A DNA stretch of 64,000 nt from Psychrobacter sp. JCM 18902 (GCF_904846615.1 NZ_CAJHBK010000001.1:310001-374000), one strand, 5' to 3'; counted from the first letter of the stretch, positions 20,862 through 32,136 are shown. The notes: generated from the letters alone by a model not told the origin. Translations and numbers: made by a program.

Positions 20862-20911
20862 TTGTTTTTTAGTATTGCTTGAAAGCAGTGACCTTCATAG
20901 CTGCGTATTAA

Positions 20912-20946
20912 TAAAATCCCTTAGCATTATATGCTGAGGGATTTTT
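20912..20946 (+). terminator. Rho-independent terminator after the LprI-like gene
   Basis: AAATCCCTTAGCAT pairs with ATGCTGAGGGATTTT around a three-base loop and ends in TTTTT. One G-U pair interrupts the stem. Confidence 0.88.
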
Positions 20947-21299
20947 GTTGGTAACACTTACATAGAGTTTTCGCCAAGTTGGTTTTATGCTCATTAATGA
21001 CAAAGATAGTTAGTGATGAGATACGTAGGGTAAGAATCTGCTATTGATGAATGCTCACTTTGTCTTAAGATAAGCTGCGGTAATAAATTTACTTTTATGC
21101 AAGGTGCGGTCATAAATTAACCCTATCATTTATAGCGCTAATCATTATAATAGGCAGCAATCCTGTGTTGGCGCTCATATTATCGCATTGATAGACCATG
21201 AGTTATTTAAATATGCCTAAGTCAACATTGCGGCCAAAGATAAAACAAAGTATTTACCATCTCATTTTTATCGAATTCATTATTTATTAGGAGCTTTTC
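20947..21299. other. Intergenic region upstream of ndk
   Basis: The 353 bases hold no gene that I can support. The ndk promoter should be here. The ndk start is fixed by TTAGGAGCTTTTC directly upstream of the ATG. Confidence 0.5.
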
Positions 21300-21731
21300 A
21301 TGGCTAACGAACGTACTTTATCTATCATCAAACCTGACGCAGTAGCTGGCAACAATATCGGCGCTATCTACGATCGTTTTGAAAAATCAGGTCTAAAAAT
21401 TGTTGCCGCTAAAATGATGCAACTTGATGATAAAAAAGCGGGCGGTTTTTACGCTGAGCACGCTGAGCGTCCATTCTACAACGATCTAGTATCATTTATG
21501 ACTTCAGGTCCAGTATTGGTATCTGTATTAGAAGGCGAAAATGCGATCGCTAAGCATCGTGATATCATGGGCGCTACTAATCCAAAAGACGCCGCTGAAG
21601 GCACTATTCGTGCTGACTTCGCTAGCAGCATCGATGAAAACGCGGTTCATGGTTCAGATTCAGCAGAATCAGCAGCACGTGAAATCAGCTACTTCTTCAA
21701 TGAAGATGAAGTTTGTGCACGTACGCGTTAA
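21300..21731 (+). CDS. ndk: Nucleoside diphosphate kinase
   Basis: Ndk transfers phosphate from ATP to other nucleoside diphosphates through a phosphohistidine. The 143 residues begin [13 protein letters not shown] and contain the active-site motif NAVHGSDS with His117. The length and motifs match the bacterial family without change. The start follows AGGAG with ideal spacing. It is separated from rlmN by 419 bases holding a palindromic repeat and a terminator, so it is probably monocistronic. Confidence 0.98.
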   Translation: MANERTLSIIKPDAVAGNNIGAIYDRFEKSGLKIVAAKMMQLDDKKAGGFYAEHAERPFYNDLVSFMTSGPVLVSVLEGENAIAKHRDIMGATNPKDAAEGTIRADFASSIDENAVHGSDSAESAAREISYFFNEDEVCARTR

Positions 21732-21838
21732 TATAGTAAACCAAATATAGGTTGTTACGGTGTCAGACTCGCTTAATGTACTCAATGTACAATTGGCGCT
21801 CGTCTTCCTTGTAACAGATCTATATTTGATTCACTATG
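21732..21838. repeat. Long imperfect palindrome, MITE-like
   Basis: The left arm (ATAGTAAACCAAATATAGG...GTTACGG) and the inverted right arm (ATAGTGAATCAAATATAGA...GTTACAAG) match over about 40 bases with several mismatches, making a 107-base element directly after ndk. The outer AGT(G/A)AA(T/C)CAAATATAG is the best-conserved part. No ORF lies inside. It may be a small non-autonomous element or an extragenic palindrome; only one copy is seen in this window. Confidence 0.6.
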
Positions 21839-21882
21839 CGCTAATGGTTTATAAAATTGATTTAAATTATTAGTGTAGCGAG

Positions 21883-21914
21883 ACGGCTTATATCTTTTGG
21901 TATAAGCCGTTTTA
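21883..21914 (+). terminator. Rho-independent terminator downstream of ndk
   Basis: ACGGCTTATA (21883-21892) pairs perfectly with TATAAGCCGT (21901-21910), followed by TTTT. Confidence 0.8.
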
Positions 21915-22150
21915 GCTATTATAATAGTCTGACTATGCATTGAAATTTTAGTGTTGAAATTTCAACTTTTCTCCCTCATTATTGGTTTTATATAGCGTTA
22001 TCAATCCTTTATCAGCATATTACTTTCGGTTTTTGGTAAAAAATGCGCTCATAACGGATTGCTTATGCACTCATATATTGAGTACGTCTAGCAACACCCA
22101 TCTCAACAATTGCATCGCTTATACCAGTAGATGCAAAAAGGTTATTTATT

Positions 22151-23392
22151 ATGTCAACTGCTCAAACTCCTATTCAAACTGACGTCCAACACGTACCTGC
22201 TAAGACTACTAAGAGTATAAAATTAGTAGACGAGGCGCAGGCGAAAACCAATCTACTAGGTATGACACAAGCGCAGCTGGCGGAATACTTTAAGAGTATT
22301 GGCGAAAAGCCGTTTCGCTCGACGCAAGTCATTAAGTGGATATATCAGCAGGGTGTCACTGATTTTGAGCAAATGACCAATCTGAGTAAATCTTTGCGTG
22401 ATAAATTATCAGCCAATGCCTGCGTCATTCCGCCAAAAGTGATTCATCGTCAATACAGCGATGATGGTACGCGTAAATGGGTATTTGAAGTCACGGGTGG
22501 CTCGTTGGTCGAGACCGTATTGATTCCCGCAGATGATAGTAAATTAAACGGTCGTAAAACCTTGTGTGTCTCTTCGCAAGTGGGCTGTGCGCTCGACTGT
22601 AGCTTTTGTAGTACGGGTAAGCAGGGCTTTGAGCGCGATTTGACGGCGGCTGAGATTCTTGGACAGTTATGGGTGGCAAATGCCTCTTATATGACCGATG
22701 AAAATGATAGTTTAGAAAAAGTTGACCATAGTTTATGGGAAAACAACGTCACCAACGTCGTCATGATGGGTATGGGCGAGCCGTTATTAAACTATCGTCC
22801 CGTTGTCAGCTCGATGGAATTGATGCTCAGTGACCATGCTTATGGTTTATCAAAACGCCGCGTTACTTTGTCGACTTCAGGTGTGGTGCCAAAAATGTAC
22901 GAGTTGGCACAGGAGCTTGACGTGGCTTTAGCGATTTCATTGCACGCACCAAACGACGAGCTGCGTAATGAATTAGTGCCGATCAATAAAAAATATCCAT
23001 TAGAGCAGCTCATGGCGGCAGCGAGAAATTACGTTTTTGAAGTCAATCCGCGCCACAAAAAACACGTGACTATTGAATATGTGATGCTAGATGGTGTCAA
23101 TGATAGTAATGAGCATGCTGAGCAATTGGTCGCATTATTGGGCGATTTACCGAGTAAGATTAACTTGATACCATTTAACCCGTTCCCTCATGCAAATTAT
23201 GATAAGTCGAGTAATAATCGTATTCATGCCTTTAGCAACATATTAAGTGAAGCAGGTTTTGTTTGTACCATACGTCAAACACGCGGTGATGATATTGATG
23301 CGGCATGTGGTCAATTGGTTGGGCAAGTGGCTGACAGAACCCGTCGTTCAGCCGCGTGGCAGCAAAGCATCAAGGATCGTGAAAGTGTTTAG
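22151..23392 (+). CDS. rlmN: Dual-specificity 23S rRNA/tRNA adenine-C2 methyltransferase RlmN
   Basis: RlmN is a radical-SAM enzyme that methylates A2503 of 23S rRNA and A37 of some tRNAs. The cluster motif CALDCSFC has cysteines 146, 150 and 153, and the later [10 protein letters not shown] holds the catalytic C-terminal cysteine. GMGEPLLNY and [11 protein letters not shown] are further family motifs. An N-terminal extension of about 30 residues precedes the conserved part. It starts the typical rlmN-pilF-rodZ-ispG-hisS-yfgM-bamB-der series; spacing to pilF (over 300 bases from the chosen start) suggests a separate promoter for the next gene. Confidence 0.96.
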   Translation: MSTAQTPIQTDVQHVPAKTTKSIKLVDEAQAKTNLLGMTQAQLAEYFKSIGEKPFRSTQVIKWIYQQGVTDFEQMTNLSKSLRDKLSANACVIPPKVIHRQYSDDGTRKWVFEVTGGSLVETVLIPADDSKLNGRKTLCVSSQVGCALDCSFCSTGKQGFERDLTAAEILGQLWVANASYMTDENDSLEKVDHSLWENNVTNVVMMGMGEPLLNYRPVVSSMELMLSDHAYGLSKRRVTLSTSGVVPKMYELAQELDVALAISLHAPNDELRNELVPINKKYPLEQLMAAARNYVFEVNPRHKKHVTIEYVMLDGVNDSNEHAEQLVALLGDLPSKINLIPFNPFPHANYDKSSNNRIHAFSNILSEAGFVCTIRQTRGDDIDAACGQLVGQVADRTRRSAAWQQSIKDRESV

Positions 23393-23713
23393 TATGATGG
23401 TCATATAAATGGTGAATAGACATTTTCGATGTAGCATCGTATTTGTCTTTTATCTGTCGCAATGGTAATAAAAATGTAGCAATAACGATTAGTTTGGATG
23501 TGCACAGCAATTAATGACAACTAAATTGTACTTATGCGGGCTAAATCTATTAAACTGATGCCTCGAGGATCGAACGCATTGAATCACAGTTTTATGATGG
23601 CGGCTATGATGACTTCTAGAAATTCTTGTCAGTTCAATTATCAAAAAATATTTTCTCAGACTTATAAGCGATTGAGTACAGCGAATGGACTAGGGGCTAT
23701 TGACCCAGTAGCG

Positions 23714-24556
23714 ATGTCGAAGCGTACGGTATTAGTGACGGCGTTGGTAGGGCTGCTGCTCACTGGTTGTCAAAGCACGCCGACCAATGATTTGACAAAC
23801 ATCGCGGCTTATCAAACGTCTACGCGACCCAATGACAATCGTAACTTAGATCAACAAGAAATTGCTCGCGTGCGCACTTCACTTGCCGCGCAATATATCC
23901 GCAAAAATGAGCTTGATACCGCTCAGCGCCAACTCGAAAAAGCCTTTGCTGCTGATAGCCGTTACGCGCCAGCCTATGATATGATGGGCGTTTTGCTGCA
24001 GCAAGAGGGCAGTCGACTCAATCTCGAAAAAGCCGATCAGTATTTTAAAAAAGCGATCACGCTTGATAAAGATTTTGAGCAAGCCCACAATAACTATGGC
24101 GTTTATTTGTCACAAATGAAGCGCTATCGTGAGGCGGCAGAGCAGTTTGAGATTGCAGGTTCAGCATTAGGTTACGAAGGTCGTATTGGTGCGCTAGAGA
24201 ATCTAGGGCGCACTTACTTACAGCTAGGGGATCGCAGTGCGGCTGCTAAAGCATTCTTGCGGGCACTTGATGGCAATCGTAATAGTATTATTGCCCATAT
24301 CGAGTTGGTCGACTTATTGCTTGAGCAGCAACGTGTTCCCCAGGCTCAAAGGCTTTATGATGAAACCTTGATACTGGTGCAAGGGCAGGGCATTAGCCCG
24401 CGCTTGCTATTACAAGGTATCAAATTGGCCGCTGCACAAAATAACATAACGACGCGCCAGCAATTGGCACAGCAGCTTTTATCTGCTTATCCTTTAAGTG
24501 ATGAAGCAAAACAACTTAAGACTTGGCTTAACAATCCAGAGGCACCATGGAAATGA
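23714..24556 (+). CDS. pilF: Type IV pilus biogenesis lipoprotein PilF/PilW (TPR)
   Basis: PilF is the outer-membrane pilotin that helps the PilQ secretin assemble. From the ATG at 23714 the protein opens MSKRTVLVTALVGLLLTGC, a compact lipoprotein signal with Cys19. It then shows TPR repeats such as RKNELDTAQRQLEKAFAADS, YAPAYDMMGVLLQQEG and YFKKAITLDKDFEQAHNNYG. An earlier in-frame ATG at 23534 would place 60 residues before the signal, so I reject it, though the ribosome site before 23714 is weak. The stop overlaps the rodZ start by ten bases, so the two genes are coupled. A pilF-rodZ-ispG order is common in gammaproteobacteria. Confidence 0.85.
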   Translation: MSKRTVLVTALVGLLLTGCQSTPTNDLTNIAAYQTSTRPNDNRNLDQQEIARVRTSLAAQYIRKNELDTAQRQLEKAFAADSRYAPAYDMMGVLLQQEGSRLNLEKADQYFKKAITLDKDFEQAHNNYGVYLSQMKRYREAAEQFEIAGSALGYEGRIGALENLGRTYLQLGDRSAAAKAFLRALDGNRNSIIAHIELVDLLLEQQRVPQAQRLYDETLILVQGQGISPRLLLQGIKLAAAQNNITTRQQLAQQLLSAYPLSDEAKQLKTWLNNPEAPWK

Positions 24557-25365
24557 CCACCCCATCATTAAACACTCAATCTAACGCTCAGGGATCATTT
24601 GGTGCCGTGTTGCAGCAAGCCCGTAAAAATAAGCAAGTCAGCTTAGACGAGGTAGCTGCCGAGTTATTTATTTTAAAGCGTCATTTGCAAGCGCTTGAGA
24701 ATGAAAATTTTTCGGAGATGCCGCAAGCTGCTTTTGCCCGTGGGTTTGCCATCAATTATGCTAAGTTTTTGGGTTTAGATCCTGTAAAAATAGCGACCAG
24801 CTTTGATGCCGCTTATCCTACGGAGCTGAAAGCAAAGTCAGTGAATAACACGGATACGCCACTGCGACCTATGGGCACGTTGCAACGTGATACGCACAAT
24901 CGTATTCGTTTTAACCCACTACTGATCATCGCCGTTATTGGTGTCATTATTTTAGCGATTTTCTTATTTCGCATGGTGAGTAATGCAAGTAAAGAGAATA
25001 CCGAGCAGCCAGTATCGACGGTCGAAGACGTCTCAGCGATAGAGCAAGCGCAAGGGGCGGCAATCAATACTGATGAGATGGGCGTTGGTGCCTCTGGCTC
25101 TGCTCTAAACTTGGGCGGCGATGCAAGTCCAGCGTCTTTAGATGTCAAACTGACGGATACCGCCGTCGTGAGTATTACTGATGCCTCTGGTAGTAGTTTA
25201 ATGAGTGGCTCGCAGACATCTGGGGATTATAAACTGTCAGGTACGCCGCCGTTTAATGTACAAATTGATAATGTTGATAATGTCAGCATAATGCTTAACC
25301 AAGAAGCAGTTGCGCTAAATACTTATGCAGCGGATAAGCAAGCCGATTTTGAGTTAGCGCCTTAA
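24547..25365 (+). CDS. rodZ: Cytoskeleton protein RodZ
   Basis: RodZ links MreB to the wall-building machinery. The 272-residue protein has an N-terminal Xre-type helix-turn-helix (FGAVLQQARKNKQVSLDEVA, about 18-37), a basic juxtamembrane stretch, one membrane helix (LLIIAVIGVIILAIFLF, about 123-140) and a periplasmic DUF4115-like domain (about 195-270). It is shorter than E. coli RodZ (337), mainly because the periplasmic linker is short. The start overlaps pilF by ten bases; a second ATG six bases on is an equally possible start. Confidence 0.88.
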   Translation: MEMTTPSLNTQSNAQGSFGAVLQQARKNKQVSLDEVAAELFILKRHLQALENENFSEMPQAAFARGFAINYAKFLGLDPVKIATSFDAAYPTELKAKSVNNTDTPLRPMGTLQRDTHNRIRFNPLLIIAVIGVIILAIFLFRMVSNASKENTEQPVSTVEDVSAIEQAQGAAINTDEMGVGASGSALNLGGDASPASLDVKLTDTAVVSITDASGSSLMSGSQTSGDYKLSGTPPFNVQIDNVDNVSIMLNQEAVALNTYAADKQADFELAP

Positions 25366-25498
25366 CTTTTTAAGCGGCTGATTTTGAATGCTAGTCTTAT
25401 CGACTGCTGTACAAGATTTATTTTTAAAAGTTGCTATCTGCAAGCTATTATAAGTGTGTTTTTTCTGCGTTTTTTCGCTTTAACTGAAGGGTTTGTCT

Positions 25499-26614
25499 AT
25501 GTCAACGTCAGCGCCTATTAACCGTCGCCTTACCAAAAAAATATATGTCGGTGATGTCGCGATTGGTGGTGATGCGCCGATTAGTGTGCAGAGTATGACC
25601 AATACAGATACTTGCGATGTGGCAGCAACTGTCGCCCAAATCGAACGCTGCGTTGAAGCTGGTGCGGATTTGATGCGGGTGTCGACGCCAACGATGGATA
25701 CGGTCAAAGCTTTTGGCGAAATTCGTAAGCTGGTCAGTGTGCCTTTGATAGCTGATGTGCATTTCGACCACAAAATTGCGTTAGCAGTTGCCGAAGCAGG
25801 GGCTGACTGTCTGCGTATTAATCCAGGTAACATCGGTAGCGATGCCAAAGTACGTGAAGTGGTCGCCTGTGCCAAATATTACAATATCCCTATTCGTATC
25901 GGTGTCAATGCAGGCTCGCTCGAAAAAGACATTCAGCGCAAATATACCGAGCCAACTGGCGAGGCGATGCTTGAATCAGCCATGCGCCATATTGATATAT
26001 TAGATCGTCTAAATTTTGATCAATATAAAGTATCGGTTAAAGCCAGCAATGTGTTTTTGACCTTGGATGCGTATCGCCTGATTTCTGCCCAAATTGATAA
26101 TCCGCTGCATTTAGGCGTCACCGAGGCGGGCGTTTATCGTACGGGCGCGGTTAAATCTGCGATTGCACTGGGCGGTTTATTATTAGATGGCATCGGTGAT
26201 ACCATTCGTATCTCACTGGCGGCAGAGCCTGAAGAAGAAATTAAAATCGGCTTTGATATTTTAAAATCGCTCAATATACGTTCTAATGGTGTCAACTTTA
26301 TTGCGTGCCCAAGCTGCTCGCGCCAAGAGTTTGATGTGATTAGAGTCATGACCGCTTTAGAGTCGCGCTTAGAAGACATTCGTGAACCGATGAACCTGTC
26401 TGTGATCGGCTGTAAGGTAAATGGTCCTGGTGAAGCGAAAGAGGCCGATATTGGCATTGTTGGTGCCGCACCAAGATCCTTGGTATATCGTATGGGTGAA
26501 AAAAGCCATCTTATCGATACCGACAATTTGGTCGATGAAATAGAAGGTATGGTACGTGCACATGCCGAAGATTTGGCTAAAAAACGCGAAAATGAAATTA
26601 TCCGCGTAAAATAA
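25499..26614 (+). CDS. ispG: 4-hydroxy-3-methylbut-2-enyl diphosphate synthase (flavodoxin)
   Basis: IspG performs the reductive ring-opening of MEcPP in the MEP isoprenoid pathway with a [4Fe-4S] cluster. The cluster cysteines are visible in [13 protein letters not shown] and in [17 protein letters not shown]. The N-terminal TIM-barrel part begins with [19 protein letters not shown]. The ATG at 25499 follows AACTGAAGGGTTTGTCT and gives 371 residues, the normal length. An in-frame TTG six bases upstream is possible but less likely. hisS follows after 64 bases. Confidence 0.97.
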   Translation: MSTSAPINRRLTKKIYVGDVAIGGDAPISVQSMTNTDTCDVAATVAQIERCVEAGADLMRVSTPTMDTVKAFGEIRKLVSVPLIADVHFDHKIALAVAEAGADCLRINPGNIGSDAKVREVVACAKYYNIPIRIGVNAGSLEKDIQRKYTEPTGEAMLESAMRHIDILDRLNFDQYKVSVKASNVFLTLDAYRLISAQIDNPLHLGVTEAGVYRTGAVKSAIALGGLLLDGIGDTIRISLAAEPEEEIKIGFDILKSLNIRSNGVNFIACPSCSRQEFDVIRVMTALESRLEDIREPMNLSVIGCKVNGPGEAKEADIGIVGAAPRSLVYRMGEKSHLIDTDNLVDEIEGMVRAHAEDLAKKRENEIIRVK

Positions 26615-26678
26615 AACACTATTATGAGCAAAAAATAAAAGAAACACTTGTTAAAATTTTTAAGGATACGACCGTACC

Positions 26679-27968
26679 ATGATTAAAGCTATCAAAGGGT
26701 TTAATGATATTTTGCCTGATCAGTCCGCAAAATGGCTGCATTTAGAAGCGATATTGGCTGAAGTACTGGGCAGATACGGCTTTGAGCATATTCGCTTGCC
26801 AATCGTTGAGCAAACCGATTTGTTTGCGCGTGCCATTGGCGGCGCGACTGATATTGTCGAAAAAGAGATGTATAGCTTTACCGATAAGTCTGAGCCACCA
26901 ACGCCGTTGGCTCTACGCCCTGAAGGTACAGCAGGGGCGGTGCGTGCTGTGATTGAGCATAACTTGCTGCGCGGTGATACGCCTAAATTATGGTATATCG
27001 GTCCAATGTTTCGCTATGAGCGTCCACAAAAAGGTCGTTATCGTCAGTTTCATCAAATAGGTGTTGAAAGCTTTGGTAGTGCCTTACCAGATGCTGACGC
27101 TGAGCTGATCGCGATGACCCATCTGATGTGGCAGGAGTTGGGTCTAAAGGATGAGATGCGCTTGCAACTCAATAGTCTAGGCGAGCTGGATGAGCGTTAT
27201 GCTTATCGCGAAGCATTGGTTGCTTATTTAACCGATAAAAAAGATCAGCTGGATGAAGACAGCAAGCGCCGCTTGACCACCAATCCGCTACGTATTTTAG
27301 ATAGCAAAGAAGCAAGCACCCAAGCTCTATTGGTAGACGCGCCTAAGCTTGCTGACTTTTTAGGTGAAGAAAGCGTGGCGCATTTTGAGCAAGTACAAGC
27401 CTATTTAACAGAGCTGGGTATTAATTTTGAGATCAATCCACACTTAGTACGCGGTCTTGATTATTATAACAAAACGGTTTTTGAGTGGGTGACCGACAAG
27501 CTTGGTAGCCAAGCGACTGTTTGTGCAGGCGGCCGTTATGATGGTTTGATTGGGCAACTAAAATCCATCGGTACTGATGGCAATAAGCAAGTAAAATCTG
27601 AGCCTGCTGTTGGATTTGCCATGGGGCTTGAGCGTTTGTTATTGTTAATGGAAGCGGTTGCGCCGATTGCTGATGTTCCCGCTTGCGATGTTTTCGTGGT
27701 TGCGCATCCAGAAGTTTATAGTGCGGGTATTGGCTATGCCCAACGCCTACGCTATAGTCGCCCAGATATTCGGGTGAAAATGGCGAGTGCGACGAGCCTA
27801 AAAGCGCAAATGAAGAAAGCCGATAAGTCAGGTGCTGCATTGACCGTTATTATTGCGCAGCAAGAGCTGGATGATAATACCCTCAGCGTTAAAGACATGC
27901 AGACGGGCGAACAACAGACGGTTGCGACAGATTGGTTGTCGAGCAAAGAAAATTTTATCCGTCAGTAA
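26679..27968 (+). CDS. hisS: Histidyl-tRNA synthetase
   Basis: HisS charges tRNA-His. The class II motifs are present: [14 protein letters not shown] at the N-terminus, [12 protein letters not shown] (motif 2 region), [35 protein letters not shown] and [12 protein letters not shown], with a C-terminal anticodon-binding domain from about residue 330. The 429 residues are close to the usual length. It is a true synthetase, in contrast to HisZ at 17404. yfgM starts 55 bases downstream. Confidence 0.97.
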   Translation: MIKAIKGFNDILPDQSAKWLHLEAILAEVLGRYGFEHIRLPIVEQTDLFARAIGGATDIVEKEMYSFTDKSEPPTPLALRPEGTAGAVRAVIEHNLLRGDTPKLWYIGPMFRYERPQKGRYRQFHQIGVESFGSALPDADAELIAMTHLMWQELGLKDEMRLQLNSLGELDERYAYREALVAYLTDKKDQLDEDSKRRLTTNPLRILDSKEASTQALLVDAPKLADFLGEESVAHFEQVQAYLTELGINFEINPHLVRGLDYYNKTVFEWVTDKLGSQATVCAGGRYDGLIGQLKSIGTDGNKQVKSEPAVGFAMGLERLLLLMEAVAPIADVPACDVFVVAHPEVYSAGIGYAQRLRYSRPDIRVKMASATSLKAQMKKADKSGAALTVIIAQQELDDNTLSVKDMQTGEQQTVATDWLSSKENFIRQ

Positions 27969-28023
27969 TCGATTGCGGTTTTAGCATTAGCAATTTAATA
28001 ACACTTTTATCAGGTAAACACAT

Positions 28024-28809
28024 ATGGCTCTGACACCCAATTCGCCGAATGCAGACAATTCAATGCAAGCGTTAAAGCAGTATGGCAGCTATATTGTCAC
28101 TGCGATTTTGTTGGCACTGGCCGCTTATTTTGGTTGGACATATTGGCAGGACAACCATGCGCGCGTAGACACCGTTGCAGCAGATCATTATGCAGACATT
28201 CAGCGGTTGAATGAAGAAGTCAGTTTGGCCTCACAAAACCCTGATTTGGAAGCAGAAGCACAAGCAGCACTTGCCCAAAGTCGCACCCAGCTAAATAAAG
28301 ATATTGATGCGCTAGTCAGCAAGCATGGTGAGTCGGTTTACGCTTGGCAGGCACTGATGATTAAAGCGCGTCAGCAAGTAGATAATAATGAATTTACCGA
28401 AGCAAGTGAAACCCTCAAAAAAGCATTGGCTATTGACTTAGGTGATGCAGGTTTACAGGCAATTACTCGTTTGCGCTATGCGACAACGTTACTAGCGGCA
28501 GGCGATACGGATGCTGCATTAGCAGAAGCCAACAATGATATGCCAAGCTCATTTGAAGCCAGCCAACAAGAGTTGTTAGGGGATATTTATTTGGCACAAG
28601 ATAATAAAGACTCAGCGATCAAGTCTTACAATAATGCTTGGGAGTTGTTACGCAATCGTCAAGAGACGCGTGCAGTATTGGCATTAAAGATGGAGAGTCT
28701 GGGCATCGTACCTGAGCCTATCGACGAACCAGTCAGTCTGATTCAAGAGTCAAGTAATCCTGCACAGCCCTTGGTGGAAGAAAATGCTGCTGCCGAGGTT
28801 GCGCAATAA
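28024..28809 (+). CDS. yfgM: YfgM-type tetratricopeptide membrane protein
   Basis: The 261-residue protein has a short cytoplasmic N-terminus, one membrane helix (YIVTAILLALAAYFGWTYW, about 23-41) and a periplasmic TPR region. Its position between hisS and bamB, together with the helix-WQDN layout, identifies it as YfgM, an ancillary subunit of the SecYEG translocon that interacts with periplasmic chaperones in E. coli. It is longer than E. coli YfgM (206); the extra length is a C-terminal acidic tail. The ATG follows CAGGTAAACACAT. Confidence 0.85.
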   Translation: MALTPNSPNADNSMQALKQYGSYIVTAILLALAAYFGWTYWQDNHARVDTVAADHYADIQRLNEEVSLASQNPDLEAEAQAALAQSRTQLNKDIDALVSKHGESVYAWQALMIKARQQVDNNEFTEASETLKKALAIDLGDAGLQAITRLRYATTLLAAGDTDAALAEANNDMPSSFEASQQELLGDIYLAQDNKDSAIKSYNNAWELLRNRQETRAVLALKMESLGIVPEPIDEPVSLIQESSNPAQPLVEENAAAEVAQ

Positions 28810-29052
28810 TTGTATAGTGACAAGCGCTGTTAACCAATAATAGCGTTTGCGTTCTACCTAATGCCTGATAATTGCTAGTCAATAGCGCGTATCTACAACC
28901 GTTCTACAAGCTAAGTGGTGCAGTAAAACAATAGCGTCGCATAGACCACTAGCACTCATTGAATGTGCTTGGTGAGTACTAATCGTCGATCTTACATTTA
29001 CTGATAACCAATTTACTAATTAATAATAATTTATTTGTAGTGAGAACTCATA

Positions 29053-30261
29053 ATGACTCAATCTATTCGCTCTAGCAAGATATCAAAAGCTAAAACCATC
29101 AAATCGACGGTGATGCATGTGGCAGTATTGGCAGTGATGGGCACTGCAGTGATTGGGTGTAATCGCGGTATTAAACCCGTCGTCAATGATCCAGTCAAGC
29201 TGGTACAGATTGCTGAGCCTATCAGTGTGTTGCAACCGGTTTTTAGCACAGATATTGGCAATAAAAAAGCCAGTAAGAAAGATCCATTAGACTTGGAAGT
29301 AGGTTATGTCAATGGCCAAATCGTCACTGCATCGCGCGGTGGGGACTTGACCGGCTTTAACAGTGCAGGCGAACGTTTATGGTCGATCAACGTTGGCGAT
29401 CAAATCACGGGCGGTGTTGCTTTAGATGCTTTAAGCCAAACAGCGATTATTAGCACACGCGGCGGTCAAGTGATGGCATTTGATAGTGTGACTGGCGCAA
29501 AACGCTGGCAGAAGCAGTTATCAGGATCAGTATTGACACCCGCTTTAATTACCAATAACCGTGTCATTCTATCAGCGAACGATGGCTTTTTACATGGCTT
29601 GTCACTACAGACAGGTCAGTCTGTCTGGCAGTTTGCCACACAAGTGCCAGCCATCAGTGTACGCGGTAGTGCGGCGCCAACGTTATTAGATAGCAAAACG
29701 GCATTATTGGCGACTGCTGATGGTCGTTTACATGCGGTGACGACTGATAGTGGTTTACCGCAGTGGTCAAGACGTGTTGGCGTTGGCACTGGTAGTAGTG
29801 AAGTTGAGCGCATGAGTGATGTCGATGGTACGCCGATCGTCGATAAAAACCAGCTATTTGCCATCAGTTATAGTGGTCAGTTATTAGGTATTGATTTGGC
29901 TTCGCGTCAAGTCATGTTTGTCAACGAGCTTGCCAGCTTAAAGTCACTTGCTGTAAATAACCAGCAAGTGATTGGTACCAGCTTAGAGGGCAAAGTGGTT
30001 GCCTATAATCGCAGTAATGGTGAGGTTCTTTGGGAAAGTGAAGAGCTGGCTTATCGTCATTTAACCAATCCTGTAATGATTGGCAATTATATTGCCGTGG
30101 GTGATTTTGACGGCATGGTACACTTATTCGATCCAGCTAGCGGTAAAATCGTTAGCCGTGTACAAACTAAGGGTGCTTTGAGTAGCTTGCAAGTACAAGG
30201 CAGCCGCTTGATGACACAGAGCACATCAGGACAGGTTGCTATTTGGCAGTTAGCCCGCTAA
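29053..30261 (+). CDS. bamB: Outer membrane assembly lipoprotein BamB
   Basis: BamB is the beta-propeller scaffold of the BAM complex that inserts outer-membrane proteins. The N-terminus ends its signal with VIGC (Cys36) and the mature protein shows PQQ-type blade repeats (GYVNGQIVTASRGGDLTGF, TGAKRWQKQLSGSVLTPAL, NGEVLWESEELAYRHLTNPV). The signal is preceded by about 20 basic and polar residues, slightly long; an internal ATG at about residue 21 is an alternative start. The gene order hisS-yfgM-bamB-der supports the call. Confidence 0.93.
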   Translation: MTQSIRSSKISKAKTIKSTVMHVAVLAVMGTAVIGCNRGIKPVVNDPVKLVQIAEPISVLQPVFSTDIGNKKASKKDPLDLEVGYVNGQIVTASRGGDLTGFNSAGERLWSINVGDQITGGVALDALSQTAIISTRGGQVMAFDSVTGAKRWQKQLSGSVLTPALITNNRVILSANDGFLHGLSLQTGQSVWQFATQVPAISVRGSAAPTLLDSKTALLATADGRLHAVTTDSGLPQWSRRVGVGTGSSEVERMSDVDGTPIVDKNQLFAISYSGQLLGIDLASRQVMFVNELASLKSLAVNNQQVIGTSLEGKVVAYNRSNGEVLWESEELAYRHLTNPVMIGNYIAVGDFDGMVHLFDPASGKIVSRVQTKGALSSLQVQGSRLMTQSTSGQVAIWQLAR

Positions 30262-30638
30262 TCTTTTTATCAGTTAATGCTTACTTAGATAGTATGTTTG
30301 ATATTATCGTTAAGCCAACTGATGGATTGCAATTTTAGAGAACACAAACGCTGCTTCGTCAGCGTTTAGTGCCTTGTGTAAATTGCTTGTTTAAATACAG
30401 GCTTTCGCGTACTCTATGCGACCGATGCGCCGTAGGTGCTATCCATATATATTATTTATCATTTAGTCATCTTATGTACCACTTGCTAATTGTAAAATAG
30501 CTGACTATTATTTTTACTATTGTTTTATCATTCATTTTAATTTGCGGTCAAGAGCAGCTTATTCACGACTACTGTTATATCACTGGTTATAAGAATAACT
30601 GTACTGCCCGCCATTGTGCCTTTCACTGAGAGTAACCC
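30262..30638. other. Intergenic region bamB-der with a strong hairpin
   Basis: A perfect eight-pair stem AAACGCTG / CAGCGTTT (30346-30367) closed by a CTTCGT loop lies 85 bases after bamB. There is no T-run behind it, so it may protect an mRNA end or act as an attenuator. No gene is seen in the rest. Confidence 0.5.
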
Positions 30639-32081
30639 ATGAGTATCAAGCCTGTGGTCGCCTTAATTGGTCGTCCAAACGTCGGTAAATCCACCTTATT
30701 TAATCAGTTCACAAAAAGTCGGCAGGCATTGGTTGCTGATTTGTCAGGACTGACTCGTGACCGTCAGTACGGTGATGCGACCTATGAAGACAAATCTTTT
30801 ATCGTTGTAGACACTGGTGGTATTGGTGAGGCGGATGACGGTAGCGGCAACATTGATGACTATATGTCTGAGCAATCACATACGGCGATTCATGAAGCAG
30901 ACATCATCGTATTTGTGGTAGATGCTCGTGCTGGTATGATCGGCGCAGATGCTGAGATTGGTAAGTTTTTACATACACTTGGCAAACCAGTCTATGTGGT
31001 TGCCAATAAAGTCGATGGTGCTCACGACGCTGCACCTGCCGAATTTTATGCATTAGGATTGGGTGAGCCATATCCGATGGCGGCAAGTCATGGTCGCGGT
31101 GTCGGTAATTTGCTTGAAATATTGACGGCTGATATGCCTGAGCAAGAGAATGTCGTAGAGCCAAAAGGTTTGAAGTTAGCGATCATAGGTCGTCCAAACG
31201 TTGGTAAATCGACGCTAGTCAATCGTCTATTGGGTGAAGACCGAGTAGTGGTTTTTGATATGCCCGGTACCACACGTGACAGTATTTATATTCCTTATAC
31301 ACGTGAGGGTAAGGACTACGTCTTAATCGATACTGCTGGTGTACGCCGCCGCGGCAGAATTGATGAAAAAGTAGAAAAATTCTCGGTCATTAAAACCCTG
31401 CAAGCAATCGAAGATTCTAACGTAACCGTTATTGTTATTGATGCGCATGAAGGTATCGTTGATCAAGATTTGCATATGATTGGCTATGCGCTTGATGCGG
31501 GTCGTGCTTTAGTTGTTGCGATTAATAAGTGGGATGGTCTGACTACTGATCAGAAAAATTATATCAAGATTGAGATGGATCGCCGCTTTAACTTTATCCC
31601 TTATGTAAAAGTGCATCTAATCTCAGCACTACATGGCACTGGTGTGGGTAATCTATACCCGTCTATCTTGCGTGCTTATAAATCTTCGATGTTTGAAGTA
31701 TCAACCAATCGTTTGACTCAGATTCTGCAAGATGCGGTGACAGCCAATCCACCACCAACGGTTGCTGGTCGCCGTATTAAACTGCGCTTCGCTCACATCG
31801 GTGGTCACAATCCGCCCGTGATTGTCATTCATGGTAACCAGACCAGTGCATTACCTAAGAGCTATCAGCGTTATCTGGAGAACCAATTCCGTCAAGTATT
31901 TAAGCTCGAAGGCACGCCGCTCAACGTTGTCCTTAAACAAAATGACAACCCATATGCCAACAAGAGCGATACACCAACCAAAGCGAAGACGCAACAGTTG
32001 CGCCAACGCGAGCGTAATCGGGCACAGAAATTTACTACCAAAGATAAGCAGAAATTCACCAATAAAGATAAAAAGCGTTAA
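30639..32081 (+). CDS. der: Ribosome-assembly GTPase Der (EngA)
   Basis: Der has two tandem GTPase domains and a KH-like domain and is needed for 50S assembly. GRPNVGKST appears twice, at residues 11-19 and near 185, each followed by its G3 ([16 protein letters not shown]) and G4 motifs (NKVDG; NKWDG). The C-terminal KH part contains [17 protein letters not shown] lysine-rich tail of about 40 residues ([12 protein letters not shown]) ends the protein, common in Moraxellaceae. The start follows GAGAGTAACCC. Confidence 0.97.
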   Translation: MSIKPVVALIGRPNVGKSTLFNQFTKSRQALVADLSGLTRDRQYGDATYEDKSFIVVDTGGIGEADDGSGNIDDYMSEQSHTAIHEADIIVFVVDARAGMIGADAEIGKFLHTLGKPVYVVANKVDGAHDAAPAEFYALGLGEPYPMAASHGRGVGNLLEILTADMPEQENVVEPKGLKLAIIGRPNVGKSTLVNRLLGEDRVVVFDMPGTTRDSIYIPYTREGKDYVLIDTAGVRRRGRIDEKVEKFSVIKTLQAIEDSNVTVIVIDAHEGIVDQDLHMIGYALDAGRALVVAINKWDGLTTDQKNYIKIEMDRRFNFIPYVKVHLISALHGTGVGNLYPSILRAYKSSMFEVSTNRLTQILQDAVTANPPPTVAGRRIKLRFAHIGGHNPPVIVIHGNQTSALPKSYQRYLENQFRQVFKLEGTPLNVVLKQNDNPYANKSDTPTKAKTQQLRQRERNRAQKFTTKDKQKFTNKDKKR

Positions 32082-32098
32082 TTTAGCAAAATGATGAT

Positions 32099-32136
32099 GG
32101 TCTTTATATTGTTGTAGTAAATAAAGACTGTTTTAT
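32099..32136 (+). terminator. Probable terminator after der
   Basis: GTCTTTAT pairs with ATAAAGAC around a 13-base loop, followed by TGTTTTATT. The stem is AT-rich, so it is a moderate candidate. Confidence 0.5.

Noticed and set aside
23534..23713. N-terminal extension of pilF
   Set aside because: It would place 60 residues before a perfect lipoprotein signal, which such proteins do not have.
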